Shown: piece after piece, positions 1 to 5,639 of the stretch
Layout of the letters: every line of letters starts with the position of its first letter
Numbering within the stretch: position 1 is the stretch's first letter
NCBI GenBank assembly: GCA_027325475.1
Contig: DAIEFO010000098.1
Coordinates: forward strand, 1 to 5,767
Direction of reading: 5' to 3'
Source: Desulfobacteraceae bacterium
Lineage (GTDB): Bacteria; Desulfobacterota; Desulfobacteria; Desulfobacterales; Desulfatirhabdiaceae
Length of the DNA: 5,767 nucleotides
The notes under the pieces: model-generated
What the model was told of the DNA's origin: nothing
Databases searched by the model: none
What the model saw: the letters and a program-made list of their open reading frames with translations, nothing else
Made by a program: the position numbers and the translations under genes

Positions 1-91
1 AGTTAAATGCGGCCATGGCCTGAAAGGTTAAGGCTTGGGTATTGTTGGGGTCTTGGGCAAAAATGTTTTTAAGCAAGGCTTCTATTTCAGG
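1..91 (-). other. TPR-like coding segment joined in frame to tsf (probable chimera)
   Basis: Directly after EF-Ts residue N150 the frame reads PEIEALLKNIFAQDPNN and then TQALTFQAMAAFN. This fits the end of one tetratricopeptide repeat (the LKNI.AQDP turn) and helix A of the next (A-L at repeat positions 3-4, A-F at 11-12). The wording closely resembles the TPR region of CcmI/CcmH/NrfG cytochrome c maturation proteins, where a linker ending GxL is followed by an xLaxDPnnxkAL pattern and then aAF. Family resemblance is from memory, not a search. The breakpoint probably lies in the shared GKLN codons (92-103) or just after them. The piece is too short to name a gene firmly. Confidence 0.5.
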
Positions 92-541
92 ATTCAGTTT
101 GCCTTCGGCGATTTTTTCCACCATCTGCTCCGGTTTTCCCATAGCCCTGATCTGGTCACGGTAAATTTCCATTTCCTTTTCTACGATGGCCTGGGGAACA
201 TCCTGCTGAGAGATGGATACCGGGTTGGTAGCGGCAATATGCATGGCGATATTTCTAGCAAACGCAATGAAATCTTCGTTTTTCGCCACAAAATCGGTCT
301 CACAATTGACTTCGACCATAACGCCAAGCTTGCCACCGGTATGGATATAGGTTTGAATCGTACCTTCGGACATGGCTCTGCCGGCTCGTTTGGCTGCTGT
401 CGCAAGACCCTTCTTTCTCAGAAAATCGACGGCTTTACTGACATCCCCATCACTTTGTTTCAGCGCTTCCTTGCAATCCATCATTCCGGCGCCGGTTTTA
501 TCCCGCAATTCTTTAACGGTTGCTGCACTAATCGTGGTCAT
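1..541 (-). CDS. tsf: Elongation factor Ts, 5' part; C-terminus off the left edge and apparently replaced by foreign TPR sequence
   Basis: EF-Ts is the cytoplasmic nucleotide exchange factor that releases GDP from EF-Tu during translation elongation. The reading frame starts at an ATG at 541 with an AGGAG Shine-Dalgarno at 550-554, 8 nt upstream, and stays open for 180 codons to the edge. Residues 1-50 hold the UBA-like N-terminal domain with the signature LRDKTGAGMMDCKEAL at 12-27. The EF-Tu-contacting TDFVAKN motif lies at 82-88, followed by AMHIAATNP. Residues up to about 150 (KIAEGKLN) match the short form of EF-Ts, usually about 200 residues. The family then continues with a segment like FYxEVCLLEQP, which is missing in all three minus-strand frames; residues 151-180 are TPR-like instead. 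The gene follows rpsB as in most bacteria. Identity of the first 150 residues is very secure; the last 30 are anomalous. Confidence 0.93.
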   Translation of the reverse strand, partial: MTTISAATVKELRDKTGAGMMDCKEALKQSDGDVSKAVDFLRKKGLATAAKRAGRAMSEGTIQTYIHTGGKLGVMVEVNCETDFVAKNEDFIAFARNIAMHIAATNPVSISQQDVPQAIVEKEMEIYRDQIRAMGKPEQMVEKIAEGKLNPEIEALLKNIFAQDPNNTQALTFQAMAAFN

Positions 542-575
542 GATAACATCTCCTTCCGAAGCGACATCGCTCACA

Positions 576-603
576 GAAGCCGGGAAAATCGGCTGCCGGC
601 TTC
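576..603 (-). promoter_or_regulatory. Hairpin in the rpsB-tsf gap, upstream of the tsf ribosome binding site
   Basis: GAAGCCGG at 576-583 is perfectly complementary to CCGGCTTC at 596-603, with a 12-nt loop. A competing 5-bp pairing, AGCCG (578-582) with CGGCT (590-594), shares the same left arm. The stem lies 21 nt upstream of the tsf Shine-Dalgarno and has no U-run after it, so it is not an intrinsic terminator. It could modulate tsf translation or RNA stability; function is inferred only from position. Confidence 0.45.
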
Positions 604-634
604 AGGGAGCTGATGATGTCTCACTATCGGCTGA

Positions 635-650
635 ATCCCCCGAAGGGGAT
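635..650 (-). promoter_or_regulatory. UUCG-tetraloop hairpin in the rpsB-tsf gap
   Basis: On the transcribed strand ATCCCC, TTCG, GGGGAT form a perfect 6-bp stem closed by a C(UUCG)G tetraloop, an exceptionally stable RNA fold. No U-tract follows, so it is unlikely to terminate transcription alone. It may be an RNase barrier or processing element separating rpsB from tsf expression. Confidence 0.55.
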
Positions 651-670
651 GTGGTTGTTCAGTCTGAATA

Positions 671-698
671 ACGCCCGAAAACTTTCCGTCCAGGGCGT
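671..698 (-). promoter_or_regulatory. Hairpin just after the rpsB stop codon
   Basis: ACGCCC at 671-676 pairs with GGGCGT at 693-698, beginning 3 nt after the rpsB TAA stop (702-704). The 16-nt loop can form a small inner A/T stem (GAAA with TTTTC). On the RNA the 3' arm is followed only by TATTCAG, so the U-tract is poor. A partial attenuator between rpsB and tsf is possible; a full terminator is unlikely because tsf follows with its own good ribosome binding site. Confidence 0.4.
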
Positions 699-701
699 CT
701 G

Positions 702-1580
702 TTACACGTCGGCTTCATCGTCGCTGCTGTCATCCAGAACATCGTACTTGGATGACGCCCTCTTGATAATTTCCACCACAGGACCATCGGCGCCGTCTGA
801 AATCACCTTGCGCTCACCGGTTTTGAGATCAACCCCCGCCGCCATCGGAACGACTTCATCGACAGCTTTGTCGGAATCCGCCTGTCTTTTCTCGGCATAA
901 CGCTGACGGCCTTCGATGCAGGCATCAGCAATCTTGGAGGTCAGAAGGCGAATGGACCGAATGGCGTCGTCATTACCGGGTACCAGATAATCGATTTCGT
1001 CTGGATCGCAATTGGTATCAGCGATGGCAATAATCGGAATCTGGAGCCGCCGGCCTTCCCGCACGGCAATGGCTTCATTTTTGGAATCAACGATGAAAAT
1101 AGCACCCGGCAGGCGGTTCATCTCCCGGATACCGCCCAGAATGCTGTCCAGCTTCAAGCGCTCTTTGGCCAGTTGCTGGCGTTCTTTCTTGGGATAAAGA
1201 TTGATGGAACCATCCGTTTCAATGGTGTTCAGGGTATTGAGCCGGTCAATACTCTTCTTTATTGTCTGAAAATTGGTCAGCATCCCTCCCAGCCACCGGT
1301 TGTGAATATAATACATTTCGCAGCGGGTAGCTTCTTCATGGATGGTTTCCCTGGCCTGCTTCTTGGTGCCGACAAACAGAACGGATTTGCCCTCTGCAAC
1401 TGTATTTGTCACAAAATCATATACATCACGGAACATACGAACCGTTTTCTGCAGGTCGATAATATAAATTCCGTTTCTGGCGCCGAAAATATAAGGTTTC
1501 ATCTTCGGGTTCCAGCGTTTGGTCTGATGACCAAAATGCACACCGGCTTCAAGAAGTTCTTTCATTGTTACATAAGCCAT
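702..1580 (-). CDS. rpsB: 30S ribosomal protein S2 with acidic C-terminal extension
   Basis: S2 is a late-assembling protein of the small ribosomal subunit. The 292-residue product starts MAYVTMKELLEAG, then has the family hallmark GVHFGHQTKRWNPKMKPYIF at 13-32, NRWLGGMLTNF at 94-104 in the coiled-coil region and the late core block IADTNCDPDEIDYLVPGNDD at 186-205. The start at 1580 is chosen because an AGGAG sits at 1588-1592 with 7-nt spacing and the protein aligns with S2 there; the frame is open upstream to an ATG at 1655, but that would add 25 basic residues without a ribosome binding site. E. coli S2 has 241 residues. Here about 60 extra residues (233-292) follow the core, including GPVVEIIKR and a terminal Asp/Glu-rich tail. 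The gene lies upstream of tsf as usual; a 160-nt hairpin-bearing gap separates them. Confidence 0.97.
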   Translation of the reverse strand: MAYVTMKELLEAGVHFGHQTKRWNPKMKPYIFGARNGIYIIDLQKTVRMFRDVYDFVTNTVAEGKSVLFVGTKKQARETIHEEATRCEMYYIHNRWLGGMLTNFQTIKKSIDRLNTLNTIETDGSINLYPKKERQQLAKERLKLDSILGGIREMNRLPGAIFIVDSKNEAIAVREGRRLQIPIIAIADTNCDPDEIDYLVPGNDDAIRSIRLLTSKIADACIEGRQRYAEKRQADSDKAVDEVVPMAAGVDLKTGERKVISDGADGPVVEIIKRASSKYDVLDDSSDDEADV

Positions 1581-1731
1581 TGTATTTCTCCTTTGTTTTG
1601 GTTTGGCCTTCGGCCTCTTCATCCCGGAGATCAACCTTTCTGCAAAAGGAAACACGCCTGTTGCCAGAAAAGCACCTGAAATCCGATCAGAGACCGTGCG
1701 AATTGAAATCTTGTATAACTAACAAATTATC

Positions 1732-1762
1732 CCTGATGTTACAATGAAAATATAACATCAGG
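1732..1762. repeat. 10-bp perfect inverted repeat between prmC and rpsB
   Basis: CCTGATGTTA (1732-1741) and TAACATCAGG (1753-1762) are exact reverse complements around an A/T-rich 11-nt loop. The repeat begins 36 nt after the prmC stop and about 150 nt before the rpsB start. No U-run follows the 3' arm, and the stem is only moderately GC-rich, so an intrinsic terminator is doubtful. It could be a protein-binding operator near an rpsB promoter, or a weak attenuator or stability hairpin for the upstream transcript. The rest of 1581-1798 holds a small GGCC-GAA-GGCC hairpin (1605-1615) 11 nt upstream of the rpsB ribosome binding site. No promoter with both good -35 and -10 boxes is clear. Confidence 0.5.
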
Positions 1763-1798
1763 CGGGAACTGAGATCGCTGGAACACCCCTTCAGAAGG

Positions 1799-2725
1799 TT
1801 ATTCAGAAAATGTCTGCATCACCACAACCCGGTCATGACCGGCATAATCCTGGACCACATGGAAAGATGCGTAATACCCGCTGGCCTGAATCATCCTTAC
1901 CACATCCGCAGCCTGACTGCATCCGATTTCAAGAAGCAGCCTGCCGCCAGGTTTCAGCAGTAAGTGCGCCATGGAGATGATGCGACGGATCGCGGAAAGA
2001 CCGTCTTCACCGCCGTCCAGAGCCAGACGTGGTTCAAATTGGGCTACCTCCGGCTGCAGTTCCGGAATTTCTCCGGATGGAATATAAGGGGGATTCGACA
2101 AAATCATGTCAAATGACGGAATATGGGGTGAAAATGCTTCCAGCCAGTCGCCTGCGACAAACTGAATCCGGTTGTTCACTTTGTGCTTTCCGGCGTTTTG
2201 TCTGGCTGCAAGGATCGCTTTCATGGAAACATCCGTCGCCACATAGCGGTACAAAGGCCGCTCGGATGCCAGCGCCACAACAACCGCTCCAGAACCAACG
2301 CCCAGTTCCAGCACTTTTCCTTCCAGAAGCCCCTCACTCTGTAACACATGGGGATCACGAACAGCATCAAGGTATTTCAACGCTGTTTCCACCAGACATT
2401 CCGTATCGGGTCGGGGTATCAGGACATCCGGGCCGACGCTGAGTTCCTTGGACCAGAATTCTTTGGTTCCGATAATATAGGCCACGGGTTCACGGCTTAT
2501 GCGGCGCTTGATGAGCGATTTATAAGCGGACAGCTCCGTTTTCAGCAGGGGTTGATCGTACCGGAGATACAGATCTATCCGTTTCAGGTTCAGTGTATGC
2601 GCCAGTAGAATCTCGGCTGTAGCGCGAGGGCTGTCAATATCGTGAGATGTGAAGTATCCCGTGGACCATTTCAGAAGGCCAAGGATGGTCCACTCAAGCC
2701 CCTGTGGACTGGGAAGATTCTGCAT
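1799..2725 (-). CDS. prmC: Peptide chain release factor N5-glutamine methyltransferase
   Basis: PrmC (formerly HemK) uses S-adenosylmethionine to methylate the glutamine of the GGQ motif in RF1 and RF2, raising peptide-release activity. With the start at 2725 the protein has 308 residues. An N-terminal helical release-factor-binding domain (about 10-95, from WTILGLLKWST) is followed by the conserved LIPRPDTECLVE at 102-113, then a Rossmann methyltransferase domain with SAM motif ELGVGSG at 140-146 and the catalytic NPPY tetrad at 211-214. The ATG at 2725 overlaps the prfA end by 32 nt and lies about 10 residues before family similarity begins. An in-frame ATG at 2779 would add 18 residues and an 86-nt overlap, so I judge it less likely. 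Neither start has a good Shine-Dalgarno, suggesting translational coupling to prfA, whose product is its substrate. Confidence 0.95.
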   Translation of the reverse strand: MQNLPSPQGLEWTILGLLKWSTGYFTSHDIDSPRATAEILLAHTLNLKRIDLYLRYDQPLLKTELSAYKSLIKRRISREPVAYIIGTKEFWSKELSVGPDVLIPRPDTECLVETALKYLDAVRDPHVLQSEGLLEGKVLELGVGSGAVVVALASERPLYRYVATDVSMKAILAARQNAGKHKVNNRIQFVAGDWLEAFSPHIPSFDMILSNPPYIPSGEIPELQPEVAQFEPRLALDGGEDGLSAIRRIISMAHLLLKPGGRLLLEIGCSQAADVVRMIQASGYYASFHVVQDYAGHDRVVVMQTFSE

Positions 2726-3779
2726 TCTGTAAAGCCTGAGCCTGGTAATAGGCGGTAAGCTGGTCAATGATGTCATCAATATCTCCCTGGAGGATTGCGT
2801 CCAGTTTATACAGTGTCAATCCGATTCGATGATCGGTCAGACGCCCCTGAGGGAAATTATAAGTACGAATTCTACCGCTTCGGTCACCGCTGCCTACCTG
2901 ATTTTTACGGTCTTTCGAGCGTTTTTCGTCCTGCTCACTCACCATTTTGTCCAAAAGCCTGGCGCGTAGAACGGTCATGGCTTTGGCTTTATTTTTCCAC
3001 TGGGATTTTTCATCCTGACAGATAACCACAAGGCCTGTAGGCAGATGGGTGACACGTACCGCTGAATCTGTGGTATTCACGGACTGACCGCCGGGACCGG
3101 ATGACCGGAACACATCCACCTTGATATCGGTGGGATCGATGCTGATTTCCACTTCTTCAGCCTCTGGAAGCACGGCAACCGTCACCGCGGATGTATGAAT
3201 TCTGCCTTGGGCTTCCGTAGCAGGAACACGCTGCACCCGGTGGGTGCCGCTTTCATATTTGAAAGCACTGTAAGCCCCGTTACCGCGAATCATGGCGATG
3301 ATTTCCTTGAAACCGCCGACATCAGATGTATGATGCGCCATCACTTCCACCTGCCAGTTGCGTTTTTCCGCATACCGTGTGTACATGCGGAAAAGATCGG
3401 CGGCAAACAGGGCCGCTTCCTCACCGCCGGTTCCCGCCCGGATTTCAAGAATGATGTTTTTATCATCATTCGGATTTTTGGGTACCAGAAGCCGTTTGAT
3501 CTGAACATCGAGCCTTTCTTTTTCATGACTCAACTGCTCAATATCATCCCTGGCCATCTGCCGGATATCCGAATCGCTGTCCTGCATCAGCTCCGCACTG
3601 TCATCAAGCCTGCCACAAACCTGCTTGTATTCCCGGTAAGCGGCAACAACCCGGTTCAGTTCCGCATGTTCCCGGACATATTTCTGATAGGCTTCACGGT
3701 TTTGAACGATGTGGGGATCAGACAGAAGTTTTTCAACTTCCAGAAATCTCTTTTCAACGCCCTTTAATTTATCAAACAT
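2694..3779 (-). CDS. prfA: Peptide chain release factor 1 (RF1)
   Basis: RF1 recognises UAA and UAG stop codons in the ribosomal A site and triggers release of the finished protein. The 361-residue length is typical. The N-terminal helical domain (about 1-100) begins MFDKLKGVEKRF. The tripeptide anticodon PAT at 186-188 (in RVPATEAQGRIHTSAV) marks RF1 rather than RF2, which has SPF. The catalytic GGQ is at 230-232 in SSGPGGQSVNTTDSAV, with Q232 the target of PrmC. The C-terminal region has the usual RSGRIRTYNFPQGRLTDHRI. The start at 3779 matches the family N-terminus, but only a weak GAG-containing sequence precedes it, so the ribosome binding site is poor. It follows a 217-nt gap after rpmE and overlaps prmC downstream. 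Confidence 0.98.
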   Translation of the reverse strand: MFDKLKGVEKRFLEVEKLLSDPHIVQNREAYQKYVREHAELNRVVAAYREYKQVCGRLDDSAELMQDSDSDIRQMARDDIEQLSHEKERLDVQIKRLLVPKNPNDDKNIILEIRAGTGGEEAALFAADLFRMYTRYAEKRNWQVEVMAHHTSDVGGFKEIIAMIRGNGAYSAFKYESGTHRVQRVPATEAQGRIHTSAVTVAVLPEAEEVEISIDPTDIKVDVFRSSGPGGQSVNTTDSAVRVTHLPTGLVVICQDEKSQWKNKAKAMTVLRARLLDKMVSEQDEKRSKDRKNQVGSGDRSGRIRTYNFPQGRLTDHRIGLTLYKLDAILQGDIDDIIDQLTAYYQAQALQNAESSQSTGA

Positions 3780-3854
3780 GGTGAACTCGTAAAAAATCGA
3801 TTTTCGGAAGGCTTCGAAAAAAATTCGCAGGAACGATGCGCAAATTCTGAAGAA

Positions 3855-3915
3855 TGCAGCGTACCCTCGGATACCTTGTCAGATACCCTGCCAGATACGT
3901 ATCAGGTACGCTGCA
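3855..3915. repeat. Imperfect 12-nt tandem repeats enclosed by an 11-bp inverted repeat, rpmE-prfA gap
   Basis: TGCAGCGTACC (3855-3865) and GGTACGCTGCA (3905-3915) are perfect reverse complements. Between them, read on the minus strand, lie units of 11-12 nt: CGTACCTGATA, CGTATCTGGCAG, GGTATCTGACAA, GGTATCCGAGG. The stem can be extended by GATAC (3870-3874) with GTATC (3899-3903), and GATACGTATC (3894-3903) is itself a palindrome. In the transcript this would be a long hairpin with alternative inner pairings. No U-run follows the transcript's 3' arm, so it is not a simple terminator. The rest of 3780-3996 shows only a weak A/T-rich hairpin (3801-3820). A regulatory RNA, a protein-binding array or a small repeat element are all possible. 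Confidence 0.6.
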
Positions 3916-3996
3916 ATGACGAAAAAAGCAGCACATCACAGCATCCGGACCCTCTGTAAAGCCGTCAGCAGTGATTGCGATATTCAAGACCGGATA

Positions 3997-4206
3997 TTAC
4001 TTTTTCTGGAATTTTTCATATTTTTTGCGGAAACGTTCAATCCGTCCGGCCGTATCCACCAGCTTCTGTTTGCCGGTAAAAAACGGATGACATTTGGAAC
4101 AAATTTCCACCTGGATATCCGTTCTGGTGGATCCGACCTGAAGCGTATTGCCGCAGGCGCATTTAATAACAGTTTCCGCATAGGGAGGATGAATCGATGC
4201 TTTCAT
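3997..4206 (-). CDS. rpmE: 50S ribosomal protein L31, zinc-binding type
   Basis: L31 binds the large subunit near the central protuberance and helps bridge to the small subunit. The 69-residue product starts MKASIHPPYAE, the usual L31 opening, and keeps a four-cysteine zinc site: CAC at 16-18 and CSKC at 36-39. It is therefore the C+ (zinc-dependent) paralogue type, not the zinc-free type made under zinc starvation. HPFFTGKQK and the basic tail RFRKKYEKFQKK are also typical. The start at 4206 has GAGGAG at 4219-4224, a rather long 12-nt spacing; no nearer in-frame start exists. It follows rho by 54 nt with no terminator in between, consistent with rho-rpmE co-transcription, an order common in several bacterial phyla. 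Confidence 0.97.
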   Translation of the reverse strand: MKASIHPPYAETVIKCACGNTLQVGSTRTDIQVEICSKCHPFFTGKQKLVDTAGRIERFRKKYEKFQKK

Positions 4207-4260
4207 TGCTCTGGTGAACTCCTCAAAATTAAGTAAGTGAAAAAAACAGTCCCTTCAGAA

Positions 4261-5508
4261 TCAGGCATTCATAGAATTTAAAAACTCTTTATTATTCTTT
4301 GTTCCGCTCATTTTTTCAAGCAAAAATTCAAGACTATCCATCGGATTGAGTGATGACAGGAGTTTTCTGAGTATCCAGACCCGGTTGAGGGTTTCTTCGT
4401 CCAGCAGCAGCTCTTCTTTACGAGTGCCGGATTTCTTGATATCGATAGCAGGGAACACGCGTTTATCGGACAGTCTTCGGTCAAGTTGAATCTCCATGTT
4501 GCCAGTACCTTTGAATTCTTCGAAAATGACCTCATCCATCCGGCTGCCAGTATCAATCAGAGCCGTTGCAATAATGGTCAGACTCCCCCCTTCTTCGATA
4601 TTGCGCGCCGCGCCGAAGAACCGTTTAGGACGTTGAAGAGCGTTGGAGTCCACACCGCCGGAAAGAATTTTCCCGCTGGGAGGCATAACCGCATTATAGG
4701 CGCGGGCAAGCCGGGTAATGCTGTCCAGAAGAATCACCACATCTTTTTTATGCTCCACGAGACGCTTGGCTTTTTCAATCACCATTTCCGCCACCTGCAC
4801 ATGCCGCTCCGCAGGTTCATCAAATGTTGAGCTAATGACTTCGGCGTTGACCGAACGCTCCATGTCCGTGACTTCTTCCGGTCGTTCATCAATCAGAAGC
4901 ACAAATGGAATCACATCCTTATGGCTGGCGATAATGCTGTTGGCGATATTTTGCAGCAGCATGGTTTTTCCAGAGCGCGGCGGAGAAACGATCAACCCCC
5001 GCTGTCCGAATCCGATAGGAATCATTAAATCCATGATGCGGGTGGAATAATTATCTGATGCTACTTCAATCTTCATTTTCCGATTGGGATATAGCGGCGT
5101 GAGATTGTCAAAAAGAATTTTATCCCGCGCAACCTCAGGATCTTCATAGTTGACAGCCTCAACTTTCAACAGGGCGAAATACCGCTCAGATTCTTTGGGC
5201 TGGCGAATTTGTCCGGATATCGTATCTCCGGTCCTCAGATTGAATCGGCGAATCTGTGAAGGAGAAACGTAAATATCATCCGGACCAGGCAGATAATTGT
5301 AGTTAGGCGCCCGCAGAAATCCGAAGCCATCCGGAAGGATTTCAAGCGTTCCTTCTCCAAATATCTGACCGTTTTTTTCAAACTGCGTTTGAAGAAGGGC
5401 AAAAATAAGCTCCTGCTTTCGGAGTCCAGCAGCCCCGTGGATATTGTAATCCTTGGCCATCTGGGCTAATTCGCTGATTCTTTTGTCTTTGAGTTCGGCA
5501 ATGTTCAT
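4261..5508 (-). CDS. rho: Transcription termination factor Rho
   Basis: Rho is the hexameric RNA-dependent ATPase/translocase that ends transcription at C-rich rut sites. The 415-residue length is close to E. coli Rho (419), with no large N-terminal insertion. Residues about 1-45 form the helical Rho_N domain (MNIAELKDKRISEL, GLRKQELIFALLQ). A cold-shock-like primary RNA-binding domain spans about 50-120, with DGFGFLR at 60-66 and DDIYVSPSQIRRF at 77-89. The ATPase core has Walker A PPRSGKT at 176-182, DERPEEV with the catalytic glutamate at 208-214, Walker B VVILLDSITR at 257-266, Q-loop GGVDSNALQRPKRFFG at 284-299 and R-loop region LIDTGSRMDEVIFEEFKGTG at 318-337. The ATG at 5508 matches the family N-terminus and is the first ATG/GTG/TTG after an in-frame stop at 5536-5538. 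Its Shine-Dalgarno placement is poor (see the site at 5531). Confidence 0.99.
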   Translation of the reverse strand: MNIAELKDKRISELAQMAKDYNIHGAAGLRKQELIFALLQTQFEKNGQIFGEGTLEILPDGFGFLRAPNYNYLPGPDDIYVSPSQIRRFNLRTGDTISGQIRQPKESERYFALLKVEAVNYEDPEVARDKILFDNLTPLYPNRKMKIEVASDNYSTRIMDLMIPIGFGQRGLIVSPPRSGKTMLLQNIANSIIASHKDVIPFVLLIDERPEEVTDMERSVNAEVISSTFDEPAERHVQVAEMVIEKAKRLVEHKKDVVILLDSITRLARAYNAVMPPSGKILSGGVDSNALQRPKRFFGAARNIEEGGSLTIIATALIDTGSRMDEVIFEEFKGTGNMEIQLDRRLSDKRVFPAIDIKKSGTRKEELLLDEETLNRVWILRKLLSSLNPMDSLEFLLEKMSGTKNNKEFLNSMNA

Positions 5509-5530
5509 GAATCCAATACCCCATGATCTT

Positions 5531-5536
5531 CCTCCT
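5531..5536 (-). promoter_or_regulatory. Strong Shine-Dalgarno placed for an out-of-frame ATG ahead of rho
   Basis: The transcribed strand carries GAGGAGGAAG (5528-5537; core AGGAGG at 5531-5536). It is 6 nt from an ATG at 5524 that is out of frame with rho and opens a 48-codon reading frame ending at 5378 inside rho. The rho ATG at 5508 is 22 nt from the core, too far for ideal use; only a weak GGA (5512-5514) is closer. Either the 5524 frame is translated and tunes rho initiation, or the sequence has a 1-nt error in 5509-5524. Confidence 0.6.
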
Positions 5537-5550
5537 CATAATGCCTCGCG

Positions 5551-5556
5551 ATTATA
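5551..5556 (-). promoter_or_regulatory. rho: Candidate rho-proximal -10 box (TATAAT)
   Basis: A perfect TATAAT on the minus strand, preceded by TTGA, lies about 15 nt upstream of the AGGAGG. Transcription would start around 5540-5545, giving a very short leader. No good -35 hexamer is present at 16-18 bp, so this is a weak or activator-dependent promoter candidate only. Confidence 0.35.
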
Positions 5557-5558
5557 TC

Positions 5559-5606
5559 AAGTACATGATAGAAGAGGGGTGAAAAAATGAAAATGATTGA
5601 AAGTGG
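5559..5606 (-). promoter_or_regulatory. C-rich, G-poor rut-like stretch upstream of rho
   Basis: On the minus strand these 48 nt contain 15 C and a single G, with many pyrimidine-C steps (TC, CC), including TTTTTTCACCCCTCTTC. Such C>G bubbles are the hallmark of Rho loading sites. If transcription begins further upstream (candidate ATGACA at 5634-5639, 19-bp spacer, TATTAT at 5609-5614), nascent RNA would present this stretch to Rho just before the rho coding region. Autogenous control is known for E. coli rho; here it is an inference. Confidence 0.35.
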
Positions 5607-5608
5607 TT

Positions 5609-5639
5609 ATAATAAGTGTGTATATCAGGAAATTGTCAT
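5609..5639 (-). promoter_or_regulatory. rho: Candidate distal rho promoter
   Basis: ATGACA (5634-5639) resembles the -35 consensus and TATTAT (5609-5614) the -10 consensus, on the minus strand. The 19-bp spacer is longer than ideal. A start near 5602 would place the C-rich stretch at the front of the leader. Sequence resemblance only. The remaining 5640-5767 contains no gene I can recognise. Confidence 0.25.

Noticed and set aside
35..613. 192-codon plus-strand ORF opposite tsf
   Set aside because: It is the antisense shadow of the tsf coding frame; the minus strand encodes clear EF-Ts motifs over the same bases.
1581..1655. In-frame N-terminal extension of rpsB from ATG 1655
   Set aside because: The 25 extra residues have no ribosome binding site and no counterpart in S2; ATG 1580 has an ideal AGGAG and the canonical S2 start.
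3801..3820. A/T-rich hairpin followed by TCGATTTTTT (minus strand) upstream of prfA as a terminator
   Set aside because: The stem is short, mismatched and mostly A-U, and the T-run is separated from it and lies only a few bases before the prfA start.
3772..3987. 71-codon minus-strand ORF in the rpmE-prfA gap
   Set aside because: It starts at TTG without a ribosome binding site, runs through the tandem repeat array and overlaps the prfA start; its product resembles no known family.
3779..4221. Identical 10-mer TGGTGAACTC (plus strand) just upstream of both prfA (3779-3788) and rpmE (4212-4221)
   Set aside because: Spacing to the start codons differs by 6 nt and part of the match is ribosome-binding-site-like sequence; probably coincidence or an old local similarity without clear function.
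1787..4260. Shared 10-mer TTCTGAAGGG just after both the prmC stop (1787-1796) and the rho stop (4251-4260)
   Set aside because: Too short to separate from chance, no hairpin plus U-tract in either place, and no third copy after the other stop codons.
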